A stretch of 64,000 nt of DNA from Acanthornis magna (GCA_036785705.1 JAWUZG010000001.1:2170001-2234000), one strand, 5' to 3'. Counted from the stretch's first letter, positions 36,487 to 48,501 are shown. Translations and numbers: made by a program. Notes: generated from the sequence alone by a model not told the origin.

Positions 36487-39217
36487 TCAGAAAACCTCTC
36501 ACTTCTCCAAATCACAATGGCATGAGCTGTGGCCTTTCATTGCCTGTCTCCCTTGATTGCTCAGAGTTTGTGTTGGTAGATTAGATGATGGAGATGAATC
36601 TGTGTAGAAAGCAAACACTCATGAATCCCACAGCCACTACTTCATCCACTGGGTTTCATCGAAATGTCTTATTCATCTCACCTTCCATGAGGAATCACTC
36701 AAAGCTGACTGGAAAATCGTATCTCACAGACACACACTTTGGAGGTCTGTCCAGTCCCAACAGATTCTGGGACTTCGAGCAGTTTCCTGTTGACCAAAGG
36801 TCATCTTACCTGATACCTACTTAATACCTCAACATACCTGAAGGTCAGTATAACAAGAGCTGGCACAGAATAGAAACATAAACTGAAACAGATGAAGACA
36901 GACTGTTGCTTGCAGTGAATTTATGTCAAACAAGGGATTATGGAAGGTGAACAGAGTAACCAAAAGAAAACATAACATAAGAGAGTTATAATTGCTGAAT
37001 AAACAACCTCCCTGCCTTAAGACTTGAGTAAGGGAATAAATGTGCTTCCAGTGGGAAAAATATCCTTCCTAACTCTGTGCTAATGACACCCAAGAACAAC
37101 TAGATAAGTGTGTTCAGTGTTTAATTCAATTTAATTTAAAGCTTGGCCACTGCTATAATCCATATAAGAAGTATCCCATTAGCTGGAAAACATTGTGGGC
37201 TCAAAATTATGTGCATACATGTGTTTATAAGAAGAAATGGATTCAAAGCTGGATGGTAAACAAGGACCTGGTAGACAGCAATAGGAACTTCTGGTTTGTT
37301 TCTCTGTGTTTCAGAAATAATACAGTGCCTTTATAGTATGACCCCGAATCATTGGATTCAAAGTGAATGTGACTAATAACAGCAGCACACAGAGAAACTC
37401 TCCATTAAGGGTTGATTAAAACTCATTCAAGTTGCAAAACTCTTGTTAGCACCAAGTTTCATGCTGTCAGCAAATTGGTCGGGAAAAAGCCCTCCGTTTC
37501 ATTGTGATATTTCAATGTATTTCACAGAGAGACAATCACAGAAGTGCTCATGCATTCATCACACACTGAGATTCTCAGCAATACCAAGAGTTGTGTGGTG
37601 CTTGCTGTTGATGTGAAGCACACTTCACAAACAGGAGCCAGCAGCACAAGTCTGGGCCACACAAGTACAAATGCTATGATTTCATATTGTCATCTCGGAT
37701 TGTCTTCTCTCATCTTGCTAGTCAGGATGGAGGAAATATAAGGTGTACAGAAATGCTGTTTTCTTTTGCACATGTAAAGTGGGTTCCAGGCAGGATTGCA
37801 TATCATAGTTTCATAACTTTAAATTAATTATTCCCACAATCCTCAGTGGCTGACACTTCTATTGACCCTCAGTTAAGAGGAAAAAAGGCCTATTTCAATC
37901 CTGTGAGGCATTAAAAATTCAGAATTATCTACTGCAACCTTGAAATGCCTTTCTACCATTTCATCTTTACTATTTTTCTGACAAAGTTTTTAATCTTGTA
38001 GAAGTTTATTTTTGCACCTTAACTGATCTTCACTAAATGCTTTACATAAACATCAGTGTATTTCCAAATCTGTCAGTCTTTCCTCCTAGGACAGGAGATC
38101 TCCCTCACTTGCTGTAGTTCATGTGCAGAATGAATATGTGTATGATGCACAATTCATCCTCAGACATCCCACCCCAAAAGTGCTTGTCGTTTTGTGCATG
38201 TTTTTCATTGAAGTATCTCATTATGGAAGATTACAAAGTCATTGCAGCACCTAAGAAATTATTTTCTTCACCCCTAAATACTTGATTAAATTCTGAAGAT
38301 CAAGGTAGAATTAGCTGCAAATTTGGGCCAGGATGCTCCAAGAGATCAAATTGAGACTTAATTGAAAGCTACTGGCACAGCACAAATTATAGGCATTCGC
38401 CTCTCAATGTAACCCTTCTAGTGTGTAATTATTTAAAACAAATTTGAGAGTTCATATTGCTTAACCATTGCTATACCAGTCAAAGCTTCCTAGAGATATA
38501 AGGGAAGAAATGTCACACTGAGAATTTCCTGTCAAACAGATTTATATTGTCTCTCTCCAGGCCTCACAGATTATAAGGAAAAGCTGATGGGAAAGATTAA
38601 AAAGTCAAAAAAATAAAAAATCCTTCCCTGCTGTAGCTGGATACAGAGACCTTCAGAGGATTTTGGACACCTACCCTTACTTTTCAGTGGGGAGAGGGGA
38701 AGGAGGAAATGGGAAATAGGCAGGAAGAGCAATTCTATTCTTTGTTTTCCTTAGTTCCAAGAAATATTTGAGGCTCTGATATTCCCTGTGCTATTATGCA
38801 CAGATGTCTCCACAATCCAAGATTTTCACTATAGGAACTGACAAGTCAAGATGCAGCTCCTGCTAAATGTGTTCTTCCCTGCTGTACTGCTCCGGCAAGT
38901 AGAGAGACGCCTTGCAAAGCTATAGCAGCAAACGTGATTAAAAAAAAATAAAATTTATGATATTCTTACCAAACTACCCACAGATCCTTAAGAGCCCCTG
39001 TGACTAAGATTATTGTCCTTTTTTCAGTTTGAAAGATCCATTAGGTTTTCATAATGAAATATTGAAAAAGTTGAATTAGTTGGTAGAATTGTTCTCTAAA
39101 TTTTACCACACACAAATCTTAAAATGAGAGAAGTCATGGATAAATAACATTAAAAAAAAAAAAAGATATCTATGTTGGTTTTTTTTGTAAATTTGTTGCA
39201 GCACAACTTTTCTACTA
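36487..39217. other. Unique sequence, no gene seen
   Basis: No gene or interspersed repeat recognised. Short simple tracts: an A-rich patch near 38938-38952 and A12 near 39150-39164. Frames up to 79 codons without domains. Confidence 0.5.
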
Positions 39218-39243
39218 TACAATATTTTTTAAAAAATATTGTA
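39218..39243. repeat. 26-bp perfect palindrome
   Basis: Thirteen bases ending in TATTTTTT at 39230 are followed exactly by their reverse complement starting AAAAAATA at 39231, ending TTGTA at 39243. The outer flanks (ctacta on the left, gtatat on the right) are only partly complementary. It could form a cruciform or hairpin. Being almost pure A/T, a palindrome can arise by chance or by AT-repeat turnover, and no transposon body is visible around it. Confidence 0.9.
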
Positions 39244-39559
39244 GTATATTGACTAAAATGGTCCTCAGCTCAGAGCCTGTGTTGTTTATTAGACAAAGTT
39301 ACTCTGTTTATGACATGCAGACTACGCTTTGAGCCAGTGGTGGTGATTTCAGTTCTTTTACAACAGTTGGACCAATTTTATTTGGTAAATATAATTTCTA
39401 TGTCAACCCTTAAGTGCAAAATGAAAACTATATCACTGCATGCTAGAAAGAATAAAGAGAACCCAGGCTCTGCCATAAAAATGGAATTCATAATTCCAAA
39501 TTATATGGCGAAAAAAGAATGGACGGAAGAGGAGGAAATTCCCTGGGAGAGCAAAAGTT
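39244..39559. other. Unique sequence before an LTR-like element
   Basis: About 315 bp with no recognised feature. The left boundary of the following element is uncertain and may lie inside this stretch. Confidence 0.45.
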
Positions 39560-40021
39560 GGGTTGCACGTGACTTGGTTTTGCCAGCAGCTGTATAGGGT
39601 TTGCATGACAAGGTTTTGTCAAGAGCAGGGCCACAGGGGTGGCTCCCCTGTGTCCTACAGATCCAAGGCCAGCCAGCTCCAAGAGAGACACACAGCCTCC
39701 ATTCCCTACCTCCCTGCAGTGCTGGAGGGGGAGGAGGACCTAGAAAGTTCAGGAATAAAGTCAGACCCATTAGGAAGGGGGAAGGTGTTTTAAGATTAGC
39801 TTTTATTTTTCGTTATCCTACTCTGATCTGATTTGATTAAATTATTTTCCCCAAGTTAAGTCTGTTTTGCCTGTGACAGTAATTGCTGAGTGATCTCTCC
39901 CTGTTCCTTACTTCGACCAACGAGCCTTTTAGTGTATTTTCTCTCCCATTTTCAGATGAGGAGGGGGTGACAGAATAGTTTTGGTGGGCACCTGACAGCC
40001 AGCCAAGGTCAAGCCACCACA
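39560..40021 (+). mobile_element. LTR-like element of an endogenous retrovirus (probably solo)
   Basis: The sequence follows a repeat common in birds. In order it has a GC-rich part with 'cctccattccctacctccct' and 'gctggagggggaggagg', then 'gggggaaggtgttttaagat', 'ttatttttcgttatcctact', 'ttccccaagttaagtctgtt', 'ttgcctgtgacagtaattg', 'ctgagtgatctctccctgtt', 'cgaccaacgagccttttag', 'gaggagggggtgacagaat' and the terminal 'ggtgggcacctgacagccag' and 'ccaccaca'. The plus-strand 3' end in CA at 40021 is well supported. The 5' boundary is approximate. No gag, pol or env reading frame adjoins it, so it is either a solo LTR or a truncated piece. The short frames across it (39488-39831) are not genes. 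Confidence 0.72.
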
Positions 40022-42467
40022 GTCACAGCACACACCACACCTGGCCAGGAGAGAAGCTGAAAGGGAGCTGAAGGTGTGCTCTTCCCCTCTGACTTCAGAA
40101 ACCTTGGAAAACACAGTGGCACAGAAAAACGCATCATTATACTCTCATAAAAGCCTGAAAAGGTTCTGAATGACAAATTCCAGGTAAATTCTGTAAATTT
40201 AGAAAGCATGGATTACTTAGTTGTTGAGCAAACGAACCCTCAGCCCTTGCTGAGACAGTTGGACGTGGACAGAAGGCAGCAGAAGTGCTGGAGAGCTGCT
40301 GTGATTTCAGCAATCCCCCTCGGAGCAGCAGTTTGGTGATAAATCAGGAAAAGCCACCCAGATTACACAGGGAGAAGCAGGACAGAGCTGCAACACCCGT
40401 GTTAGGAGTGGGCAAACAGCACTGATTTGTGTTTACCCTCAATTACACCACTCCTGAGATGAGCAGTGTATTTATGAGTGCCTACCCAGGCCGTCACTGC
40501 TGTGCACGAAGCCTGTGACAGTCTGTAATGGAGATGTGAGGTGAATGCAAGAAACGCTCTCTAATGAAAAAGGGATTGGATTCCGTTAAGCCTCTGTCAG
40601 CACCAGCCTTGAAAATATTAAGAGAAATAATGAATTATAATTAAAAAATAATTTTCTTCTAATGAAACAAAATTAAACGCTAAGCTGGCGCTGCTGTGTA
40701 GGAAAATAAAGCGTGGGAGTGTCAGCAGCAGGATGGCTCAGCGCTTTGGGGGAGGAGCAGGGTCAGGCATTAAGCTCAGTCAGGTTGCTCACATCCACAC
40801 CCCAGGAAGGGTGCAGAGGTGAGAGGATGCACCAGCCCCGGGGAGGAGAGGCTGCAAAGTGCAGAGATCAGGGCTGAGTGCCCACAAGCTGAGCCTGCTG
40901 CCTCAGCTCCGCTACCAACCCTTCCTTGTGCTGTTAAGAAAACCTTTCCCTCTCCCCCTTTCTATCCTAAAGCTGCTAAGAGTTCCAGACTGCTGGATTC
41001 AACCATCAGAGTTTGTGTAGCTACACAAAAGTCAGAGAAATGTCATTTCAGCAAGGATTTGGAGCATGTAATATCCTTTAAGAATGAGCAGAACAGTCAT
41101 GGAGGGTCCCTTATGTCCTTACTCCATGAAGAGCTGAGCTGCTCCAGTTTTTGTCCTATTTATTTAATTTGTCACTTAAAGTATGGAGATGGAGAACACA
41201 GGCACTCTTCTTCTGTCGTTACAGCATTGTAGTGTAACATAGTCTTAATCCTAAATAAATCCTTTATATATGAAAGCAGATATAGGACTTACTATTCTAA
41301 GTATAGGAAAAAAATCTACTTAGATGTCATAAACCACATTGAAAAGTATTATCTATAGTTTTGGGATTTTTAGGTGCTTCACATTTCCTATTAATTATCC
41401 TCAAGGAAAACTGAATTATCATTTTGAACATGAACCTTATTAAATGCATTTAATGATGCCTGGCTTTGGACTTTTGGCTGCTAAGGGAGAAGACCATGAA
41501 TTCAATAGTATTTGAATCAGATTCCAGATGGGAATTAGCAAACATTCTATGTTTCTTGTTCACTGACACAACTAGAAGACTTGCAGAAAGGTTTTAAGTA
41601 GAGACAGCAATTCCCACTGAGTTCAGCGATGCAGGGTAAGGCCCTCCCACAGTATTTCTTAAAAAAAAAAAAAAAAAGATGCCCAAAGCACATCCACAAA
41701 TCTTTGCCTGAGTCTCCTACTTTCCTAAATAAGTGAATAATGCATCTGGAAAAAAACCCTATTCTTTTATAGGAAATGATGATATAAAATACAGATTCAC
41801 ATAGAAATAGATGGTTACACTCCATTTTTTTTGTCAGGGAAACATATTACGAGAAGATCTGTAATGGAATATATGTCTGCATTGAAACACTGACCATGGC
41901 AGCAAAAGAGAAATACAAGTAAAATCACAAATTCTGGTGAGAGCTCTGGTAAATCCTACTGAACGAGAAGAATAAAAGACTTGCAAATTTCAGCTATTTC
42001 AATTTAATGTAAGCAGATTGATGAAAAAATGAAACTGTGCTCTACATCTGTGGAGATAATACAGTCCCGATCCCAGAAGCCTCTGATTTCTCATTTAAAT
42101 TAAACCAGTCCAGTCTTGGATGTCATCTCGCTGTTTGTTTCCAGCATAATGGGGAATGGTGCCCACAGCTCTCGTGTGATGCAGATCAAACTGATGGATC
42201 TACGAATTATTCCATCATCAAGATTTCTTTTGGCAGCTCTTGGAAGGTCTCACTGGAAGTTTCCCTGCTGGTCACAGCCACATCTCTACAGCCACACTGA
42301 GTGAACATTCCAAATGACTCACCAGCCACAGAGACTGCAGAGAGAAGTTTTGTGTTATTTCAATGTATAATTTATTATTTCCATAACAGAAGTTACAGAA
42401 TTATCAGTGACAAAGAGCAGCATTTTAAATATGGGAAGACTTTTAGCTGGGATATGTACAAGACCTG
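40022..42467. other. Unique sequence with a GC-richer patch
   Basis: The patch at about 40690-40940 is clearly richer in G and C than its surroundings and starts a 137-codon plus frame (40819-41232) with no recognisable domain. An A17 run lies at 41661-41677. The part 40600-40680 is very AT-rich with several AATTATAATTA-like words. No gene can be supported. Confidence 0.45.
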
Positions 42468-42610
42468 GCCTTACTTATCTTCTTCATTAATGATCTGGAG
42501 GAGAGAGAAGCAATGAGTTAAACATAATCATGACCTGTGTGAAACTGTGGGTTACTGTCAGCTCCAGTGAGGACAGAGGCACAGTGGAAAGGGACCAAAA
42601 GGACATGAAG
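42468..42610 (+). repeat. Possible decayed CR1 LINE ORF2 fragment
   Basis: The stretch 'ttacttatcttcttcattaa' and 'tgatctggaggagagag' can be read as LIFFINDLEERE-like, close to the CR1 'LFNIFINDLDE' block at the RT palm. The following 'agaggcacagtgg' and 'gggaccaaaaggac' recall the 'cagagggacctggacagg' part. Too degraded for a firm call. If real, it is on the plus strand and heavily deleted. Confidence 0.4.
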
Positions 42611-42881
42611 ATATGATGGAAAAAGATACGATTTTCAGACATGAGAGAGGAAGAGAAGAAAAAATCCAAAATTGCCTGCAATACAGGAACAGTTACAAAA
42701 GAGGATTAAAAAGTATAAAAGGAGTTTTCAGTATTCTGTGTGAGAAAAATAACAATACTAATACCAGAAGTAAAAATGAGCAGAGGCATATTTTGCTTAG
42801 CTGAGCCAGAAATGTTGTTCAAATGTCCAAGCCTTGAATAGCTCATGCTTTATAAATGTTACTGTCTGGATAGAGCTGATG

Positions 42882-42976
42882 TTTTCCCTCCTTTCTTTCC
42901 TTTTTTCCTTTCCCTCACTCCCTAGGTCTCTCCCTTACATAACTTCTTTTTCTTTCCTTCCTCTCTTTCTCCCACA
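42882..42976. repeat. Pyrimidine-rich tract
   Basis: Nearly 95 bp of C/T-rich sequence (CTTT, CCTT and TCTCTC words) with two short purine interruptions near 42924 and 42938. It explains the Ser/Leu/Phe-rich frame at 42834-43022. Such tracts can adopt non-B structures, but no function is implied. Confidence 0.85.
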
Positions 42977-43456
42977 TAGCCTGCTGATCCTTGAACAGCT
43001 CTTTTCCTCCTCCCAACATTAATGTATTATCATTTTCAGCATGAAAAGTGTGCATCTACCTGTCCTCTCTCAGGCTGGGGGAGCTGACAGAGGTCCTGAG
43101 GTAGAAAGTGGAAACACTTAGGGAATGCAGCGAAATGTCTCAATACACTGCCAAAGAAGGAAGTTCCCCCAAGATAAACCACCACAACAGGAATGTGTTA
43201 ATTCCAGGCCTAAATGGAGGTGAAGGTTTGGAATTAGCTCACCAGAGAAGATTCCGCTGTGAAGACTGTGGGAACTTGTGATGAGAGCAGATGGCACCAG
43301 CAGGGAGCCAGGCCTGGTGAGTCAGAGCTGGGTACCCCATCCAGACAAAAATTCCCTCCATGGCAAACTGTGAGGAAGGAAGCAAGTCCTCAGACACAGG
43401 CCAGAAAAAGTTGTGGGAATGGCATCTACACCCCGTGGATATCTGGGACTTGGGCT

Positions 43457-43465
43457 GGATAAAAG
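43457..43465 (+). promoter_or_regulatory. TATA-like box in the LTR candidate
   Basis: GGATAAAAG lies about 180 bp before the poly-A signal of the LTR candidate, the order expected for a U3 promoter and R-region signal. No activity is implied. Confidence 0.4.
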
Positions 43466-43639
43466 TGATACCTCCAGGAGGACACTCTGGGACTCCCACC
43501 ATGGGGAAGAGCAGGAGAAGAGGACCAATGGGATGCTGTTGGAATCTATGTGGTGGTCGTATCTTTACTTAATCTGTCTCACTCTCTTTCTCTTTCCTTT
43601 CCTCTCTTATTTCTACCTCTCTACTCACATTTTCTGTTA

Positions 43640-43645
43640 AATAAA
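43640..43645 (+). promoter_or_regulatory. Poly-A signal AATAAA in the LTR candidate
   Basis: AATAAA followed within 25 bp by TTGACTTTGGTCTTG, a plausible downstream U/GU-rich element. This arrangement is typical of the R/U5 part of a retroviral LTR. Confidence 0.5.
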
Positions 43646-43720
43646 ATCCATACTATTGACTTTGGTCTTGCTTGGACCTTAATTCAGGCAGAGGCATCTT
43701 TCAATAATTGGATCCTAACA

Positions 43721-46700
43721 GAAGGGTCTCCCTTTTCCTGGGTCAATAGTTTCCTGCCACTCCTGCTGCTGAAGAAGTGGGCAGTAGCATCCCCTCAACC
43801 AGTGCTGCAAGCTGGGTTTAAAACCAGAGTTAATCTTCAAAACAACTCGTGAAATGGATTCTTTCCCAGGATACTTGAGCAGGGATTGAACTGCTTCAAG
43901 CCAGTGAGAAGTCCACTCTGAGAAGCTGCAGGTCCCTCTTAAATCCTGTGTCTCATCATGTAAGTGTTTTGGATAATTTATGGCATCTCTGCTGGGTTTA
44001 AGTGCCCATGTTTGGGCACCTGAATCCCACCCAAGGAATCATAAATTATTTCAAGCAACAAATACCATGTGAGGGTAGACAGTGGAAGAATTTTAGACAC
44101 CTTTGTTTTTATATAAGTTAAATAGTGTCTCCATAGGTGGGGCTTTTTTTTCCTTTGGGGCTTTGGTAACTGAATGTCCTCATGCTTTCACTTCATATTT
44201 TGAAGCATTATTCTGACTCTTCTTTTAGCCTGACCTTCCATTAGATTCAGCAAGCACTGACTCAGGTCTGTTTGCCTTTAATTAGACCTTGAATATACTT
44301 CATGGGACAGTATATTCAGGCAGATTAAACTCAAATGATTATCTCTCAGTAGAATCCACATGAGTGAAGGATATATTTGGCTGAAAAGGTAACTGTGAAT
44401 TAAGAAAGAGACTAAAAAATTTTGTGAAAAAGACATTCCCAAGTATGCAGCTTTAAAGCATCACAAACTGCCACCTGCAGGTAAATTCAGAGGACCGTAA
44501 ATACAGAAAGATATTTCTAAAGTTTCAACATAAACATCATTTCTTAGTGATTTCTCACTGATTATATCTCATCATATAAAGCTAGAATTTCCTAGGACAG
44601 AACAGAATTAAATTATATACACGAGTGATGGCATCTCCCTGAGAGAGAAAGCAAGAGCTGTCACTATCAAATTAAGCATGAAGTGGTAGAAATTAGGGAA
44701 AAATATATATATGCAAATAAAACCACAAATACATACACTTATATACTTTTTTTCTTAAAGTAGCTCTCAAAAAAAAATTAACAACTCTGCATTAACTCTA
44801 AAACTATTGCAGAAGGTCAAAAGGTTTAATAACTTTATGTTCAATTATAATGACCCACCCAAAAATCCTGAAGGAAAATGTGTGTATGCTTTTATTAGTC
44901 AACTGAATCTACCACGCTCCACCAAAATTTTCTTGAAAATATCCTTAGGCCATTCAAATTCACTTTTAAAGTACCAAATATTTTATTTTTATTAAAAATA
45001 CTGATTTGTATAAATAAAATATCCTGATAAAAAAAATATCCTGATTTGAATGGTTTAAAGTAACAATTGCCAAAACTTTTGGAGCTGCAGCTGTTGATCA
45101 CTGAAAACTTTTTGCAAGACTATCTGCAAAGCTCAAATGTGATTAGAATAATTGAGAAAAAGTGTATGACTATGTGTTATATTTCTCCAATTATGTTACA
45201 AGGGCAAACCCACAGAATAATTATTACAAGGTAGCTTTAGGAAATAGCTTTATTACTTTTTAGTTTCTTCGTATAGGGACGAGCCACTGCCACTGGGATT
45301 TGTGTTAGGTGGCCCTCCAAATTCTTAGTCCAAGAGGTCACTGAGTCCTGTTAAAGAAAAGTTTAAACAAACCAAAAAAAAAAAAGGTACAGTGGCAAAG
45401 AGCATCCAAAGCTGTCAGTTTTGTGTTATTGATGCTGTGCAGTCTGCTCAAGCACTGTTAAACCAAACCAGAGCAAAAGTTAAAGAACGAGACCTATTGG
45501 ATCTCCAGGTGGATCTGCATTAGCATTTAGACCATTGGAGCAAGAGCACCTTTTTCAAACTGTGACAGGTACTGTTTTCACAGTCAAGCAGAATTTTCCC
45601 TCGGTTGTTGGTTTATGGCATTCCTGTGGGAATTTTTAATGAATACTACTACATCTTTAAGGCTCAGTCTGAAGCTTCATATCTATGAACAGTTGAAATT
45701 AATTGGGAATCTGAAATTGAGTTGTTCATAAGGAAGACATCAGTGTTTAAAAATAAACCATACCTTTAGTTTTGACTTGCCTAATTTAAATAAACCATTA
45801 GCTAAGTTTTTATTTATGTCTCAGTCTTAGCTGCTAAAGTAGATATTTATGACTTGGTTCTTAAATTGGTTTTCTAATTTACTTGGCATTTCATATGATA
45901 CAGAGGGGAGTTTTCTCTATTTCTTTGTTTTTGGTTTTGTTTTTTTGTTTTCCTTTACCAGTTTTTTTTTAAATTTGCTATGAAATGTTTAAATATTTTT
46001 TGACTAATATACAGTAACTTCTGAGACTTGTTGATAACTTCAGTGTGTAAATGCCATCAGAATTCAAACACAGAAATAATGCAAAACCAACAGATTCAGT
46101 CTGTGGAGTCATCTTTGTTTTCTGTGCAAAAGAACAAAGACAATCAAAATCCTTCCTCTAAGCTTTATTAATCCATCAGAAATCTGTGTTTGAAGGAAGG
46201 AGCATTATTTCTTGGACACTTTCTTTTGTTGATTTGGATGCATATATACAGGGTTTGGAGCCCTTAAAGGTCTTGTTGATCAAAGTTTAGGTCTTATATG
46301 TGTAAAACTTCCTAATAACTCATAAATCATTGAGAATTAAGATCCACCTTTTGCAGCTGAGGCATCTTAACAGTACATTATATACCTGAGTTTGACCCTA
46401 CACAAGGAAAAGCTGTAATGGACAGGAAAAGGGAATAATAAAGGGTATCCTAGTATTCTAAAACTGGAGATGAGACAGGTTTTATGAATCATCCTCTGAA
46501 AATGCCTATTTTTCATTACTGACTATCAAGAGAGGTCAGAGTGACCTGCTCAGATGTAGTTATTTATTTTTCAGATTTCCAGATTTTAGGTGAGGTCATT
46601 ATATGACTGACATGGAACAGTATTTTTTGGATTGACTGACTTCTAAAAATAAGAGTTTTGAATATAAATGCAGCTTTAACAAATTTCCTGAAAACTTGTT

Positions 46701-47882
46701 ACTGCAGAGTCTGAATAAAATCAACACCTCTGATAATAATAAGTTATTCACTTGAATTCACACTCTTGATGAGGATCAGTACATCCTATGCAAAACCTGT
46801 CAGTACCTAGAATAGCAGAGCTGAGGGAGTTTACAGAGCTGATTAGTCATTACATATAAACAGTAAAATAAAAGTCGCTATTTTGTTGCCTTTTTATCAT
46901 GTTTGATACTTTTTTTTTTTTGGCAGACTATACAAAACTATGAAAACATGGAGGTTGAAAATATTTTAAATGTGCTTCTTTAAGAATAACTCTCTTCCTG
47001 GAAAAGAAGGGGGAATTATATTTATACTGAATTAATGGATTAGGGTGTGTTAGCTCTGGGGTCATAATTTAACTTTCAATATTTACTTGAAATTCTTTCC
47101 TTGTATTAGTCTGGTACACATTGAATAAGACACCAGTGCAGTTGTGACATTTAACAATCTTTATTGTAATGAATTGGTTCTTTTTAGCCAACTTAATGGA
47201 GGCAATAACTCAAATTTTAAAAGCAGTTTTATAAAGCCTCCTCCTGAGTTAAAGCCATGGGTGCAGATAATCAAGTAATTGTTAAATCAAATCATTTGAG
47301 ATACTTTGATTTTCTTGGGCCACAAACCACTGCCTTTATTTGTGCAAGAAAACCACAATTCTCATACTTTTTCCATTCCGCTTTGCAGTTCCAATAAACA
47401 TATCTCCCCTAGCAAACAACTCCATCCTTCCCTCCATATTGATCTTTGCACTTGGGAAAACATTCTCCAAAAATGAAATTATCAAGTAAACTCCGTGGTG
47501 ACAAAATTTATCATGAAGTATCACTTTTCTTGAGAAGCATAAGGAGGAGGATGGGGAGTGAATGCAGGAGTGATGCGTTTTCTTCATGCAGACATTTCAC
47601 TCTCAGCAAGCAAATGTCGATCTTCCCCTTTGACGCCCTGAAATTGTGTGAGGTATTTCACAAAGCAAACTTGCTTTTTTTGTCTCTAGCAGGGATTCAA
47701 GCTAAATTCAATATGACACAGTAAAAGTCTAAAGACAGACAGGAGTAAAGGTAGAGAAAAAAGGTGAGGAAAATGACAGGAATAATTCACTGACATGATC
47801 AAGGAGCTAAGAGGTGCAAGATGTAGCCTGTCTGAGCAGCTGAACTTGTGTACTGATTGTAGATAGCAGAAATAACATTTAA
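43721..47882. other. 4.2 kb of unique sequence, no gene seen
   Basis: No gene or interspersed repeat recognised. Simple tracts: alternating AT at 44703-44712, A11 near 45376-45386, T12 at 46910-46921 and T-rich DNA at 45925-45972. A short direct repeat (aaatatcctgat) occurs twice near 45017 and 45034. Open frames reach 92 codons (47446-47724) without known domains. Confidence 0.5.
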
Positions 47883-47930
47883 GTAGATGTTAAATAAGAT
47901 TGATATGACACTGGCCCCTGTGGAGAACTT
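47883..47930 (-). repeat. CR1 LINE ORF2, very short fragment
   Basis: The reverse complement contains 'ttctccacaggggccagtgt', 'catatcaatcttatttaaca' and 'tct', close to the CR1 stretch that encodes GVPQGSVLGPILFNIFI in the reverse transcriptase. Only about 48 bp survive. Confidence 0.5.
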
Positions 47931-47951
47931 TCACTCTGAATTCTTGGCCTT

Positions 47952-48010
47952 GTCATAGAATCAGACCCAAAAACTTTGATTAGAGATCAGCAAGCCAACC
48001 TTTGGTGCTG
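47952..48010 (-). repeat. Possible CR1 LINE 3' end fragment
   Basis: The plus strand has tcatagaatcagac followed, after a diverged stretch, by 'gattagagatcagcaag' and 'ccaacctttg', the reverse complement of the CR1 'ttggactcgatgatct..' ending. Short and diverged, so the call is tentative. Confidence 0.5.
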
Positions 48011-48359
48011 TTCAGAGTGACAGCAGTTCTGATATTTTCATCAAAACCCTCACATGACATATAGCCTCACATGCAACCCCTGGATCAATAAAATTCCACC
48101 CTGGTCTCCAGTGGTGATTGAAAGCCATTCTCTGTGTGAGATGCTGCTGTGAAAACCTTTCAGTGGTGCTGGGGTGGAGAAACAGGCTCAGTGAAGGGTA
48201 AATGAGCTGTTCATTATCAGGTGGATTTGATTCATTATTAGTCATTCTAAAAGCTCATACTCTGAAGACAGGTGAATGCCTAATGGGACAAATTGGCTCT
48301 CTTTCTCATTTTGGATAGAGAAATCCTTCTCAGCTTTCATCGTGGCTTTGGTACAAACC
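48011..48359. other. Unique sequence between CR1 pieces
   Basis: About 350 bp with no recognised feature. It may hide further decayed LINE sequence. Confidence 0.4.
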
Positions 48360-48501
48360 CTATCCCTGGAAAAGTGTCCTTGAAAGAAATGAGCAGCCTG
48401 GTCTAGCGGGAGGCGTCCCTGACAATGGCAGGGGGGTCGGAACTTGGAGATCTTTCAGATCTCTTCAAACCCAAAGTTTTTGATGATTCCAATATTCTGT
48501 G
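48360..48501 (+). repeat. CR1 LINE, 3' end fragment
   Basis: The end of the 3' UTR is recognisable as 'tatccctggaaaagtgtcct', then 'gagcagcctggtctagcgg', 'gaggcgtccctgacaatgg', 'caggggggtcggaactt' and a diverged tail 'tgatgattccaatattctgt'. It is in plus orientation, about 140 bp. It belongs to the same tail type as the minus-strand copies at 28785 and 51356. Confidence 0.9.

Larger units (their letters stand above)
43193..43720 (+). mobile_element. Solo-LTR candidate of an endogenous retrovirus
   Basis: The features fit a retroviral LTR of about 530 bp reading plus: a possible TG start (tgtgttaattccagg, 43193), a U3-like region, a TATA-like ggataaaag at 43457-43465, a pyrimidine-rich region at 43576-43620, a poly-A signal AATAAA at 43640-43645 followed by T-rich sequence, and an end in TAACA at 43720. 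The combination and several words (gagccaggcctggtgag, ggaccttaattcaggcag, ggatcctaaca) resemble LTRs I know from songbird sequence. No flanking gag/pol frames are visible and no clean target-site duplication was found, so boundaries are approximate. Frames at 43239-43852 are shadows. Confidence 0.65.

Noticed and set aside
36297..36515. 72-codon minus-strand open frame
   Set aside because: Antisense to an internally deleted CR1 copy.
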